DNA from: CAVYWD01 sp963772225
GTDB taxonomy: Bacteria > Myxococcota > Myxococcia > Myxococcales > UBA5297
Length of the DNA: 64,000 bases
Assembly (NCBI GenBank): GCA_963772225.1
Contig: CAVYWD010000004.1
Location: 434,001 to 498,000 of the forward strand
Direction of reading: 5' to 3'
The notes below the pieces were generated by a model that did not search any database, had not been told where the DNA came from, and saw nothing but the letters and a program-made list of their open reading frames with translations. Below are positions 24,132 to 33,237 of this stretch, piece by piece; position 1 is the stretch's first letter; each line of letters begins with the position of its first letter. A program made the position numbers and the translations under genes.

Positions 24132-24911
24132 ATGCGATGGACGGCGACCCACCTGGGCACTGCGACGATGCTCCTGGAGGTCGGCCCTTTCCGGTTGCTC
24201 ACGGACCCGGTCTTCGACCCGCCGGGCGCGACCTACAGCGTGCTCAACCTGGCGCGGTATCGGAGCCTCGAGCCGCCGCTGCGCCCGCCCGACCTCGGGC
24301 GCCTGGACGCGGTGCTCTTGAGCCACGACCAGCACGGGGACAACCTCGACGGCGAGGGGCTCGCGGCCGCGCGCACGGCCGGGAAGATCCTCACGACTCG
24401 GGCGGGCGCGCAAAGGCTGGGCGGCGCCGCGGTCGGGCTTCAGCCCTGGGAGGCGCACGAGCTCACGTCGCCGGACGGCGCGAAGCTGCGCATCACTGCG
24501 ACGCCTGCGCGCCACGGGCCCAAGGGGCTCGCCCTGCTGGCCGGGCCTGTCGTCGGCTTCGCGCTGGAGGCTTCGGGCGAGCCCGCCGGCGCGGTCTGGA
24601 TCAGCGGCGATACGGTGCTCTTCGAGGGCGCCCGCGAGGTGGCCCGGCGCTTTCGCGTCGGCTCGGCATTTCTGCATCTGGGGCGCGCCACGCTTCGGCC
24701 GACCTGGCCCGCCCATTACACCCTCACCGCGCGGGAGGCGGTGGCGATGGCGCAGCTCTTGGGGGACGCCGACATCTGCCCCATCCACTTCGAGGGATGG
24801 TCCCACTTCCGAGAGGGGCGAGCCGACGTGGAGCGCGAATTCGCGCGCCAGGGCCTTCAATCGCGGCTGCGCTGGCTGCCGCGGGGGCAGGCTTCGAAGA
24901 TCCGCGCCTGA
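24132..24911 (+). CDS. MBL-fold metallohydrolase (UlaG/NAPE-PLD-like)
   Basis: A 259-residue protein beginning MRWTATHLGTATMLLEVGPF, the standard first strand pair of the family. Longer in-frame starts upstream add only Arg-rich sequence. The metal motif is LSHDQHGDNLD (HxxHxDN form, one residue off the common HxHxDH). It is followed by TPARHGP, SGDTVLFEG, LHLGRATLRP and IHFEGWSHF. This is the UlaG/NAPE-phospholipase-like branch, whose members cleave phosphodiester or lactone bonds; the substrate is unknown. It is cytoplasmic. It faces the convergent acyltransferase gene, with 15 bases between stops. Confidence 0.8.
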   Translation: MRWTATHLGTATMLLEVGPFRLLTDPVFDPPGATYSVLNLARYRSLEPPLRPPDLGRLDAVLLSHDQHGDNLDGEGLAAARTAGKILTTRAGAQRLGGAAVGLQPWEAHELTSPDGAKLRITATPARHGPKGLALLAGPVVGFALEASGEPAGAVWISGDTVLFEGAREVARRFRVGSAFLHLGRATLRPTWPAHYTLTAREAVAMAQLLGDADICPIHFEGWSHFREGRADVEREFARQGLQSRLRWLPRGQASKIRA

Positions 24912-24926
24912 GAGCGCGTGCGAAGG

Positions 24927-25608
24927 TCAGGCGGCTTCCGGGCGAGTCCGAGCTTTGGTCTTGGGCGCCTCGGCGGGTCTGGCCGGCTCCGCCGGCCCTG
25001 AGATGGGCAGTCCTTCGGCGAGGATCTCGCCGGGTTCGATCGGCCGCACGGCGCGTGCCGGCCTGCCCAGCGCGAGGACTCCGGGCGGGAAGGGTCCCCA
25101 CCACGAGGCTCCCTGCTCCGACCACCGAACCCGTGCCGACCCGCGCCCCGGGCAGGACGGTGACCCCCGCGCCGATCCAGGCGCCGTCTTCGATGACCAC
25201 GGGCGCGGGGACGACTGGGCCGGCGCGCCGCTCCTTGGGGCCAATGGCGTGATCCGCCGTGACGATCACGACGTGGTGTCCGAGGGTCACGCCGTTGCCG
25301 ATGGTGATGTCGCTCGTCAGGTCGGCGAAGATCGGCGAGTTCAGCCAGCAATCCGAGCCGATGGTCAGCCGCGAAGTGATGTCGCCGGGGCCGATCAGCT
25401 CGAGGCGCCCCGCGATCAGCGAGCGAGGGCCGATGGAGATGCCGGACGCGCGGTACAGCGCGGTCCGCACCCGCTGAAACGAGAGCGGGGGCAGCGCCCG
25501 CGCGAGGACGTCGGTGACCTGAAACCGGGGATGCAGCGACTGGATCTCTTCGCCCAAGACCGACAGGGCGTGTGAGACGTCGAAGCGCTTGTTCCAAGGG
25601 TCGGGCAT
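24927..25608 (-). pseudogene. Hexapeptide-repeat acyltransferase with one frameshift
   Basis: The upstream frame from ATG 25608 (MPDPWNKRFDVSHALSVLGE) carries the left-handed beta-helix repeats: IGPRSLIAGRLELIGPGDI, IGNGVTLGHHVVIVTADHAI, IEDGAWIGAGVTVLPGARVG, and GSVVGAGSLVVGTLP. The normal family ending PPGVLALGRPARAVRPIEPG is found in the +1 frame and runs to the stop at 24927. Deleting one base from the GGG run at 25087-25089 (plus strand) joins them seamlessly. The intact enzyme would be a CysE/LacA/WbbJ-type O-acetyltransferase of about 227 residues with the active-site His in TADHAIGP. Real mutation and read error cannot be told apart here, but the seamless join favours error. Confidence 0.75.
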
Positions 25609-25769
25609 GGGACTCTTCGAGAAGGTGGTTCGTCCGAGGTGCGCAAGCTCGCCGCAGGATGTTCGGCTCTCAGCGTAGAACGAGGCCGATGTCGTATAGG
25701 TTCCAGCCGGGCGACCCAAAGGTTAATCTCGACCGTGGCGGCGATTCAATTGGGCGGCCCCTTTCATCT

Positions 25770-25787
25770 TTGTCGATTTCGCGACAA
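25770..25787. promoter_or_regulatory. Palindromic operator candidate
   Basis: TTGTCG and CGACAA around a 6-base centre, 75 bases before the antiporter start. It is a perfect 6-bp dyad in a non-coding gap, sized for a dimeric repressor. The binding protein is unknown. Confidence 0.35.
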
Positions 25788-25862
25788 GGCGGCGGTCCGG
25801 TGGAATTCTGACGGGTTATCGACCGCTTGGGAGCTGGCGGCCGGCGCTGCGGGAGGTTCCCT

Positions 25863-27194
25863 TTGAAGCGCGCCGGCCTCGCGGGCGCCCGCCCGATCGC
25901 CTTGAGCTGGTTCGCCGCCGCCGCGTTGCTCCCTTCCGCCGCGCTCGCCGATGCCCCTGGGCACGGGGTGCTGGCGCCCGTCGCGGGCGCGCTGGCCCTC
26001 ATCCTGCTCTGCGCCAAGCTCGGCGGCGACCTGGCGTCCCGGGTCGGCCAGCCTGCGGTGCTCGGGGAGCTCCTCGCGGGCGTGGCGCTGGGCAACCTGA
26101 AGCTGGCGGGCTTCGCCGGCCTGGAGTTCATCAAGGCCGACCCTTCCATCGACCTGCTCGCGCAGCTCGGCGTGGTGCTGCTCCTGTTCGAGGTAGGTCT
26201 CGAGTCCACGGTGCCGCAGATGCTCCAGGTGGGCGCCGCGTCGCTGCGGGTCGCCACGCTGGGCGTCATCGCGCCGATGCTCCTCGGATTCGCGGTGGGC
26301 CGATGGCTGCTGCCGCACGCGCCCTGGCAGGCCCACCTCTTCCTCGGGGCCACGCTGAGCGCCACCAGCGTGGGCATCACCGCGCGCGTCCTCCAGGACC
26401 TGGGGCGTTCGCAGAGCCGCGAGGCGCGCGTCATCCTGGGCGCGGCGGTCCTCGACGATATCCTGGGCCTGGTCGTGCTGGCCGTGGTGGGCGGGATCAT
26501 CTCCGCGGCCGACCGGGGCGGCTCGGTCTCCCTCGTCTCGATCGGGGCCATCGTGGGCAAGGCGGCGGCGTTCCTCGTCGGCTCGCTCGCGCTGGGGGTA
26601 GCGCTCTCGAGGCGGCTGTTCCATCTCGCGTCGAAGCTTCAGGCCCGCCATGTTCTGTTGGCCGTGGGGCTGGCGTTCTGCTTCCTGCTGTCCTGGCTGT
26701 CGGGCGCCATCGGGCTCGCGCCGATCGTCGGGGCCTTCGCCGCCGGGCTCATCCTCGAGGACGTGCACTACCGCGACTTCGTCGGCCGGGGAGAGCCGTC
26801 GCTCGACGAGCTCGTGCGCCCCATCGTCGGGTTCCTGGCGCCGGTGTTCTTCGTGGTCATGGGCATGCGGACGGACCTCTCGGCCTTCGCTCGGCCGGGC
26901 GCGCCGGCGCTGGCGGTGGCGCTGACGGCAGCCGCCATCGCCGGCAAGCTCGCCTGCTCGGCGGGGGTTTTCGGGCGCTCGGTCGATCGCCTATCGGTGG
27001 GCATCGGGATGATTCCCCGCGGCGAGGTGGGGCTGATCTTCGCGAACCTCGGCCTGCAGCTCTCGGTGCGCGGCGTCCCGATGATCGACCCGGTCACCTA
27101 CTCGGCCATCGTCGCCATGGTGATCGCCACGACCCTGGTGGCGCCGCCGGCGCTCAAGTGGAGCCTGAAGCGGGGCGAGCGCCGGCGCGGGTGA
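25863..27194 (+). CDS. CPA2-type monovalent cation:proton antiporter
   Basis: A 443-residue membrane protein with about 12 transmembrane helices. TTG at 25863 is chosen because GGGAGG lies six bases upstream; another TTG 36 bases earlier has no such site. After a cleavable-looking leader (ALSWFAAAALLPSAALA), the first helices carry LILLCAKLGGDLASRVGQPA and VLGELLAGVALG. The ion-binding helix reads AAVLDDILGLVVLAVV, with the paired Asp of CPA2 exchangers, and APIVGAFAAGLILED and GMIPRGEVGLIFANLG follow. There is no C-terminal TrkA/RCK domain, so regulation must be separate. Likely Na+ or K+ extrusion in exchange for protons. Confidence 0.9.
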   Translation: MKRAGLAGARPIALSWFAAAALLPSAALADAPGHGVLAPVAGALALILLCAKLGGDLASRVGQPAVLGELLAGVALGNLKLAGFAGLEFIKADPSIDLLAQLGVVLLLFEVGLESTVPQMLQVGAASLRVATLGVIAPMLLGFAVGRWLLPHAPWQAHLFLGATLSATSVGITARVLQDLGRSQSREARVILGAAVLDDILGLVVLAVVGGIISAADRGGSVSLVSIGAIVGKAAAFLVGSLALGVALSRRLFHLASKLQARHVLLAVGLAFCFLLSWLSGAIGLAPIVGAFAAGLILEDVHYRDFVGRGEPSLDELVRPIVGFLAPVFFVVMGMRTDLSAFARPGAPALAVALTAAAIAGKLACSAGVFGRSVDRLSVGIGMIPRGEVGLIFANLGLQLSVRGVPMIDPVTYSAIVAMVIATTLVAPPALKWSLKRGERRRG

Positions 27195-27284
27195 AGGCGC
27201 CCCTCGGCGGGTTCTCTCTCGCGCGCGACCTCAGGTTATCGTGTCCTTGAAGAAGCACATCGAGCGCGCGCAGGCGACGAATCC

Positions 27285-28358
27285 ATGACCGGGCGTCTTC
27301 GAGCCGAAGCCCTTCAGAACCCCATCGCGGCGGGCGCGCTGCTCGCCGTCCTCTCCGCCGCGGCGTTCGGCGTGGTCACGCCGTTCATCCAGCGCTTCGG
27401 CCAGGGCGTCGGCCCCTTCGCCACCGCGTGCGTCCTCTACCTGGGCGCGGCGCTCGGCACGCTGCGCGGCCGTCGGGTGGGCTCGTCGCCAGAGCCGCGC
27501 CTGGGCCGGGACCACCTTCCTCGCCTGCTCATGGTGGCGCTCTTCGGAGCGGCGCTCGCCCCGGCGCTGTTCGCGTGGGGGCTCCAGCGAGTGCCCGCGA
27601 CCTTCGCCTCGCTCCTCCTGAACGCCGAGGCCGTCTTCACGCTGGCCCTGGCGGCGCTCGTCCATCGCGAGCACGTCGGGCGCCGGGCCGCGGCGGCGGC
27701 GCTGCTCATGGTCGGAGGCGGCGCCGCGGCGGTCGCGGGCTCGGCCGAGCTCGCAACTGGCAGCGCCCTCGGAGCCGCCGCTGTCGTCGCCGCGGTCTCG
27801 TGCTGGTCCCTGGACAACGTCCTCGCGCGGAGCCTGGCGGAGCTCGACCCGACCTCGGTGGTGCGCGGCAAGGCGCTCTTGGGCGCGGCGTTGACCTTGG
27901 CCCTCGCCCTCGCGCGGGGCGAGCCTTCTCCTGCGGCGGCGCCACTCGCGGGCCTCATCGCCTGCGGCGCCACCGGGTACGGGCTGAGCCTGCGCCTGTA
28001 CCTCATGGCGCAGCGGCGGATCGGCGCCGGGCGGACCGGGTCGGTCTTCGCGCTGGCGCCCTTCCTGGGCGCCGCCGCCGCGGCGGTCCTGGGCGACAGA
28101 GCTCAAGGCTCGCCGCTGCTCGTTTCCGGAGGCCTCTTCGCGGCAGGCGTCTTGCTCCACCTCACGGAGAAGCACGAGCACGTCCACGTTCACGACGCGC
28201 TCGAGCACGACCACGCTCACCGCCACGACGACGGCCATCACCTTCACGCCCACGCCGCAAAGCCCGAAGGCGCGCACTCGCATCCGCACCGGCACGAGGC
28301 GAGCGCGCACGCCCATCCGCACGGGCCCGACCTTCACCACGCGGGCCACAGGCACTGA
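27285..28358 (+). CDS. EamA/DMT-family permease with histidine-rich C-terminal tail
   Basis: A 357-residue protein with ten predicted helices (two EamA repeats) over residues 15-290, such as AAFGVVTPFIQRFGQG and VPATFASLLLNAEAVFTLAL. The last about 65 residues hold more than 20 histidines in HxH and HDH patterns (EHVHVHDALEHDHAHRHD, HSHPHRHEASAHAHPHG). Most DMT permeases export metabolites and lack such a tail. Comparable His-rich loops occur in Zn/Ni/Co transporters and act as metal sensors or buffers. The inferred role is metal-linked transport or metal-gated export. The gene is convergent with the M20 peptidase, with 18 bases between stops. Confidence 0.85.
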   Translation: MTGRLRAEALQNPIAAGALLAVLSAAAFGVVTPFIQRFGQGVGPFATACVLYLGAALGTLRGRRVGSSPEPRLGRDHLPRLLMVALFGAALAPALFAWGLQRVPATFASLLLNAEAVFTLALAALVHREHVGRRAAAAALLMVGGGAAAVAGSAELATGSALGAAAVVAAVSCWSLDNVLARSLAELDPTSVVRGKALLGAALTLALALARGEPSPAAAPLAGLIACGATGYGLSLRLYLMAQRRIGAGRTGSVFALAPFLGAAAAAVLGDRAQGSPLLVSGGLFAAGVLLHLTEKHEHVHVHDALEHDHAHRHDDGHHLHAHAAKPEGAHSHPHRHEASAHAHPHGPDLHHAGHRH

Positions 28359-28376
28359 GCCGCGCCGCTCTGGCGC

Positions 28377-29733
28377 TCAGGTGCAGAACCGCACCACGAC
28401 CTCCCAGAGCGCCCGCGCTCCCCGCTGGAATCCTTCGACGGGGATTCGCTCGTCGCGCCCGTGGATGAGGTCCGCGAAGGCCGCGGTCGCGCCCTCGGGA
28501 AAGAAGACCGGCGTGAACCCGTAGCACGTGGTCCCGAGGCGGGCGAAGTGGCTCGCGTCGGTGAAACCCGGGACGAGGCAGGGGAACGGGATCGCCTCCG
28601 GGTCCGCCGAGCGCAGGGCGTCGCACAGGAGCGCGAAGAGCGGCGTATCGGGCGAGGCCTCGACCGGCGCGAGCTCCCTCTGGACCTCGAAGGTGATGGC
28701 CGGGTCGTCGACCACGTCGGCGAGCTGGCGCAAAAGAATCCGCCGAGGTCTGGCCCGGCAAGAACCGGCCGTCGATGGACGCGAAGGCCTCCGAGGGGAT
28801 GACGTTGGGCGAGCGGCCCGCTTGGAGCCCCACCGGCGAAGCCGTGTTGCGCAGCAACGCGTCGAGCGACCGCCGGGCTTTCGGGTCGGAAACGAGGCTC
28901 TCGAGCAGCGCGTCGGCGAGGGACGGGCGCTCCATCAAGCGGAGCCCCAAGCTCGACGGGAAGCCGAGCGCGCCGCCGAAGGCGCGCAGCACGCGCTTGG
29001 CCGCGGGCGTCACCCGCGCCGGGAGCGGCTTGTTGCCCAGGCGCATGAGCGCGCGCGCGAGCCTCAAGGTGGCGTTGTCCTCGCGCGGCATGGAGCCGTG
29101 GGCCTCAGGGCCGCGGGCCTTCATCTGGAGCCAGGCGGCGCCCTTCTGCGCGACTTGGATGGGGTAGAGGCGCTTCGTGCCAAATCGAAACGTGAAGCCG
29201 CCCGCCTCGCCCAGCGCCCACTCGGCGCGGACCTTGTCCGGGTGCTGGTCGACCAGGAACTGGGAGCCGCGCTCACAGCCCAGCTCCTCGTCGGCGACGG
29301 CGGCGAAGACGACGTCCCGCTTCAGCTTCAACCCCGACCGCTTCAGCGCGCCGACCACGGCGGCGCAGGCGGCGACGTGGTTCTTCATGTCCAGCGCGCC
29401 GCGGCCGTAGAGCCAGCCGTCGTCGACGTGCGCCGCGAAGGGCGGGTGCTTCCACTCGGCGGCGTCGGCCGGGACGACGTCCAGGTGGCCGGTCAACAGC
29501 AACGGGCCCCCGGCGGTGCCGTCGCCCGGGAGCCGCGCGACCAGGTTCGAGCGCCCGGGCGCCGAGGCGAGGAGCTCGGAGGAGACGCCGTCTTCCGCCA
29601 GCCGGTCGGCCAAAAGCTGGGCCGCCGTCGCTTCTCCGCCGGGCGGGTTCGAGGTGTCGACGCGCAGGAGCTCCTGGAGCAGCGCCAGCGCCCGGTCTCC
29701 CAGCCCGGAATCCTGCGGCACCGCGGTCGCCAT
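28377..29733 (-). pseudogene. M20-family metallopeptidase with one frameshift
   Basis: ATG 29733 has GGAGGAG upstream. The first frame encodes an M20 enzyme: LLRVDTSNPPGGEATAAQLL, LLLTGHLDVVPAD (metal His/Asp), YGRGALDMKN (bridging Asp), ADEELGCERG (catalytic Glu), the dimerisation insert, and ASIDGRFLPGQTSADS. The rest, RQLADVVDDPAITFEVQREL through GFTDASHFARLGTTCYGFTP (last metal His) to VVRFCT, lies in the other frame. Removing one base from AAAA at 28732-28735 restores a protein of about 451 residues of normal M20 carboxypeptidase/deacylase length. All metal ligands survive, so the enzyme would be active if the indel is a read error. Confidence 0.8.
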
Positions 29734-29879
29734 GCTCCTCCTCCAGCTCTCCCGCGGCGCGGGCGAAAAGGCCCGCCCAACGCTGCCAGGAGCGGGTCCG
29801 AAGGACTGTAGCTGAAGCCCTACGGCGCGCCAGGAGGTTTCGCTTGCCGGCGCGCGCGCCTTCCCGTATTGGCCAAGGC

Positions 29880-30710
29880 ATGAACCTCTTGGAAGCGCTC
29901 GTCCTCGGTATCGTCCAGGGCATCACCGAGTTTCTGCCCATCAGCTCCACTGCGCACCTGCGCATTGTCCCGGCGCTGCTCGGCTGGGGCGACCCGGGCG
30001 CCGCCTACTCGGCCATCATCCAGCTCGGCACGACCGCGGCGGTCATCGGCTACTTCGCGAAGGACATCGGCCGCGTGGCGGCGGCGTTCTTCTCGGCGCT
30101 CGGGCGCCGCGAGCCGTTCTCCACGCCCGACGCGCGGCTGGGCTGGGCGGTGATCATCGGCACCGTCCCGGTCGCGGTCCTGGGCCTCGCGTTCAAGAAG
30201 GCGGTGGAGAACGAGCTCCGCTCGCTCTACGTCATCGCCTTCGCGGCCATCGGCCTGGCGGTGGTGCTCTTCATCGCCGAGCGGGTGGCCCGCCATCGCC
30301 GGACGCTCGTCGAGGTCACGCCGGTCGACGGCATCGCGGTCGGCTTCGCCCAGGCCGTGGCGCTCATCCCGGGGGCGAGCCGGTCGGGCGTGACGCTCAC
30401 GGGCGGCCTCCTCATGGGCTTCACGCGGGAGGCGGCGGCGCGCCTCTCGTTCCTGCTCTCCATCCCGGCCACGACGGCCGCGGGCCTCTTCGAGCTGCGC
30501 CACGTCCTGCACGCGGCGAAGGGGGGAGAGGTGCTCGCGCCGCTCCCCCTGGCGGTGGGCACGGCGGCGTCGTTCGTCTTCGGCTGGATGGCCATCGCCG
30601 GGCTCTTGCGGTTCCTGCAGACGCGGACCACCCTGGTCTTCGTCGTCTATCGGGTCGCGCTGGGCGTCGGCCTCCTTTTGCTCCTGCACTTCGGTCTCCT
30701 CGCGCCATGA
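29880..30710 (+). CDS. uppP: Undecaprenyl-diphosphatase UppP (BacA)
   Basis: A 276-residue integral membrane phosphatase that recycles the undecaprenyl carrier for peptidoglycan and O-antigen synthesis and confers bacitracin tolerance. It opens MNLLEALVLGIVQGITEFLP then ISSTAHL (the EFLPISSTxHL motif) and has the second catalytic motif PGASRSGVTLTGG. About eight helices. Start is ambiguous: ATG 29880 fits the family N terminus, but a TTG at 29844 has a perfect AGGAGG six bases upstream and would add 12 Arg/Ala-rich residues. Its TGA overlaps the ATG of the Nudix gene, so the two are coupled. Confidence 0.95.
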   Translation: MNLLEALVLGIVQGITEFLPISSTAHLRIVPALLGWGDPGAAYSAIIQLGTTAAVIGYFAKDIGRVAAAFFSALGRREPFSTPDARLGWAVIIGTVPVAVLGLAFKKAVENELRSLYVIAFAAIGLAVVLFIAERVARHRRTLVEVTPVDGIAVGFAQAVALIPGASRSGVTLTGGLLMGFTREAAARLSFLLSIPATTAAGLFELRHVLHAAKGGEVLAPLPLAVGTAASFVFGWMAIAGLLRFLQTRTTLVFVVYRVALGVGLLLLLHFGLLAP

Positions 30711-31303
30711 GTCGCGCCGGCCTCTTCGACGAGCTGCGCTCGGCGCTCGCGGCGAAGGAGCCGCGGCGGCTGGGCGAGCTCCTGAGCGGGGTCCGGCGGG
30801 CGAGCGTGCTGGTGCCGCTCTTCGAGGCGGGAGGGGCTCCGCATCTGCTTCTCCTCAAGCGGCCCGACGGCGACTACCGGCACGCGGGCCAAATCGCCTT
30901 CCCTGGCGGCAAGCGCGACGGCGAGGAGACGGCGCTGGAGTGCGCGCTCCGCGAGGCGAACGAGGAGGTGGGGCTCGCGCGCCAGGACGTGGAGCTCCTG
31001 GGCGAGCTCGACGAGTACGACACGGTGGTGACCGGGTTCCGGGTGAGCCCCGTCGTCGGGGTCATCCCGCATCCGTACGCGTTCAAGCCGGACCCGTTCG
31101 AGGTCGAGCGGCTCATCACGGTGCCGCTCGTCCGGTTGCTCGACCCGTCGATCTTCCGGGAGGAGGGCCGGAGCGCGCTCGGGCGGATGTGGCCCGTCTA
31201 TTATTATCGCGTCGGCGACGACGTGATCTGGGGGGTCACCGGCGGCATTCTCACGCCGCTTCTGGAAATGATTCGCGCGCTGCCGTCGTGCCCGCGGGGG
31301 TGA
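30707..31303 (+). CDS. Nudix hydrolase, CoA-pyrophosphatase-like
   Basis: A 198-residue enzyme. The Nudix box is perfect at residues 68-90 (G68, E74, R82, E83, E86, E87, G89). It is preceded by RPDGDYRHAGQIAFPGG, where the HxGQ(I/V)xFPGG motif is typical of the CoA-diphosphatase (NudL) group. It would hydrolyse CoA or a related nucleotide diphosphate to the phosphopantetheine and nucleotide products. It is coupled to uppP by an ATGA overlap; the pairing has no obvious pathway logic beyond pyrophosphate-bond hydrolysis. Confidence 0.88.
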   Translation: MSRAGLFDELRSALAAKEPRRLGELLSGVRRASVLVPLFEAGGAPHLLLLKRPDGDYRHAGQIAFPGGKRDGEETALECALREANEEVGLARQDVELLGELDEYDTVVTGFRVSPVVGVIPHPYAFKPDPFEVERLITVPLVRLLDPSIFREEGRSALGRMWPVYYYRVGDDVIWGVTGGILTPLLEMIRALPSCPRG

Positions 31304-31349
31304 CGGAAGCGCGGCTTCGGCGAGGCGCGCCGCCTTACAACTGAGAACC

Positions 31350-31988
31350 ATGGACCTGTTCGTCAAAGCGCTGGCTTCGCCTCCCTTCGGAGAGAACACC
31401 TACGTCGCGGCCGATCTCGAGACGCGCAAGGCGCTCCTCGTCGACCCGGGCGGCGACCTGAGCCCGCTCGAGGACGTCCTTTCCCGCGAGCGGCTCGAGC
31501 CGGTCGCCATCGTCGCCACGCACGCGCACATTGACCACGTCGCCGGCGTCGCGGCCGCGAAGGCGCGCTTTCAGGTCCCGTTCTGGCTCCACGAGGCCGA
31601 CGCCCAGTGGCTCGAGGGGTTGGACCTGCAGGCCATGATGTTCGGCTTTCCGCGCGGCGAGACCCCGAGCGTCGACCGCTGGCTCAAGGGCGGAGACGCC
31701 GTCGCGCTCGGGGCGCAGTCGGGGCTGGTGATCCACGCGCCCGGCCACACCCCGGGCGGAATCTGCCTCTACTTCGCTGGGGCGGGGGTGCTCTTCACCG
31801 GCGACACGCTCTTCGCGAACTCGGTGGGCCGGACCGACTTGCCCGGCGGCTCGCTCCCGGACCTGGTGACCTCGCTCCGCTCGCGGATCTATCCGCTGGG
31901 GGACGACGTGGTCTTCTACCCCGGTCACGGCCCTGCCGGCCGGCTCGGGGACGAGCGCGTCGGCAATCCGTTCATCGCCGGGGAGTGA
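31350..31988 (+). CDS. MBL-fold hydrolase, glyoxalase II-like
   Basis: A 212-residue protein with the canonical metal set: THAHIDHVAG (HxHxDH), GHTPGG, TGDTLF and a late His in PGHGPAG. The first residues (VKALASPPFGENTYVAA) match short glyoxalase II/persulfide-dioxygenase-like hydrolases, which bind two Zn or Fe ions. The C-terminal substrate domain of true GloB (about 250 residues) is missing, so it is one of the compact single-domain members; a thioesterase role is likely. Monocistronic. Not related in sequence to the UlaG-like gene 7 kb upstream beyond the fold. Confidence 0.85.
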   Translation: MDLFVKALASPPFGENTYVAADLETRKALLVDPGGDLSPLEDVLSRERLEPVAIVATHAHIDHVAGVAAAKARFQVPFWLHEADAQWLEGLDLQAMMFGFPRGETPSVDRWLKGGDAVALGAQSGLVIHAPGHTPGGICLYFAGAGVLFTGDTLFANSVGRTDLPGGSLPDLVTSLRSRIYPLGDDVVFYPGHGPAGRLGDERVGNPFIAGE

Positions 31989-32081
31989 GGGCGGCGAGAG
32001 AGGGCAGGCCCCGGGGGGGGGCAAGCGATCGTGCGGCCGAGCTGTGGAAGAGGCTCTCGAGCGCCGGTAGACTTTGCTCCA

Positions 32082-32171
32082 ATGGACCTATTGCTCGAGT
32101 TCGAGGGCCTCGTCAGGGCCTTTGCGGCATCGGGAGTTGACTTCGGCCTCGATCCCGGGAAGAAACCGTGA
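32082..32171 (+). pseudogene. Remnant of a small nucleotidyltransferase gene
   Basis: A 29-codon frame. MDLLLEFEGLVRAFAASGVD matches the N-terminal helix of MNT-domain (minimal nucleotidyltransferase) proteins, which normally continue into xxxGGxAxxxHG and a DID metal motif. Here the frame jumps after FGL to DPGKKP and stops, so the catalytic core is absent. The stop overlaps the GTG of the next gene (GTGA), as expected for the original two-gene arrangement. An internal deletion is the simplest reading. Confidence 0.5.
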
Positions 32172-32689
32172 GCCGCCCGGCGCTCACGGCGGAGGTGGTG
32201 GCCGCGCGGCTCCAGGGGCTGGGCGAATTGTCCAGGCTCGGCCGGTCGCTCCTCGGCGCCCGCGGCATTGGCGTGGCTCGGGATGTCTTCGAGCGGCGCA
32301 GCCTTGCAATCCAGGGTCGGTTGATGCGCAGCGCCTTCGTATCGGTGCGCGCTGGCTTGCCGCGTGAGCTCGAGACGCGAGACGTTCCACTCTTCGCATC
32401 GTTCGCCGGCACCGATTTTCACGTCGGCCGGGAGTTCGATGCGCTCTTGCCCGCTGGGGCGGAGGCCGGAGCCGTCTTCGAGCGGGCAATTCTCGTCGGG
32501 GTCACCCAGCAATACGCGAAGAGCTGGGACCACGCGCCTCGCGGATGGAAGACGGTCTGCGTGCTCCGCTTCCCAGGCGGGATTCCACCCTTGGTCGACT
32601 CGCTTCCCGAGCTCGGCGGTTGGTCGTCCTCAGTCGCCGTTTGGCTCGGCACGCGATGGGACGTGGAGCGGCTGGAAAAGCAAACCTGA
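32168..32689 (+). CDS. Hypothetical protein downstream of nucleotidyltransferase remnant
   Basis: A 173-residue protein starting at GTG 32168 inside the stop of the remnant. The first 30 residues (LTAEVVAARLQGLGELSRLG) look like the short helical partner that follows many MNT nucleotidyltransferase genes. The rest (ETRDVPLFASFAGTDFHVG, GWKTVCVLRFPGG) is beta-rich and not recognised. No signal or membrane segment. It may be a leftover or a re-purposed partner. Confidence 0.5.
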   Translation: MSRPALTAEVVAARLQGLGELSRLGRSLLGARGIGVARDVFERRSLAIQGRLMRSAFVSVRAGLPRELETRDVPLFASFAGTDFHVGREFDALLPAGAEAGAVFERAILVGVTQQYAKSWDHAPRGWKTVCVLRFPGGIPPLVDSLPELGGWSSSVAVWLGTRWDVERLEKQT

Positions 32690-33009
32690 ACCTGCGAAGC
32701 CCGTTCGAGCTTGGCCGCACGGGCGTGGCCGATGGCCGAGGTGTCCGCTGCGGTCTGGCAAATCGAGCCCCAACTCGGATGCGAGCCGCGTCCAGGTCGC
32801 GTGGTCGCACGCGACCCTGGCTGGCCAGCCGTTGGAGCGCCTCGATTCTTCCTTCCTTCGCGAGAGTCTGGCCGCCTGCCACTTCTACCGGGACCTAGGC
32901 AAGCGGCCGGCAGGTCCTGCAGGGCGGAGGCGGGCGTTTTTAAGGGATGCAATGGAGGACGGGATGGCCCGTTCAAGAGAGGCAAGATGTTCTGCACAGG
33001 AGGTAGTCG
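32690..33009. other. 320-base gap without a recognised gene
   Basis: Open frames on both strands give only Arg/Pro-rich translations without family features. The last bases hold the GGAGG site of the next gene. Possibly decayed coding sequence. Confidence 0.4.
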
Positions 33010-33237
33010 ATGAGCCGGCCCGGTGTCGCCGCACTGTTGAGCTTCCTCATCCCCGGTATCGGGCAGATCTACAACGGCTGCATCTTGCGGGGGCTCTTCT
33101 GGCTGATCGTGACCCCGGGCGTCTGGATCGGCACGGGTGGGCTCTTCGGCTGGGTCTGCCACCTCATCGCTCCGGCGACCGCCTTCGCGTACGCCGAGCG
33201 CCGGGAGCGGTTCACGCTCCCCGCCTGGCGCGCTTGA
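33010..33237 (+). CDS. Small TM2-like membrane protein
   Basis: A 75-residue protein with GGAGG upstream. It begins MSRPGVAALLSFLIPGIGQI then YNGCILRGLFW; the PGxGQxYNG turn between two hydrophobic segments is the hallmark of short TM2-type and related membrane proteins. A third hydrophobic stretch follows (VWIGTGGLFGWVCHLIAPAT). Function unknown. Its stop overlaps the TTG start of the lipoprotein gene, so both are co-translated. Confidence 0.7.
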   Translation: MSRPGVAALLSFLIPGIGQIYNGCILRGLFWLIVTPGVWIGTGGLFGWVCHLIAPATAFAYAERRERFTLPAWRA

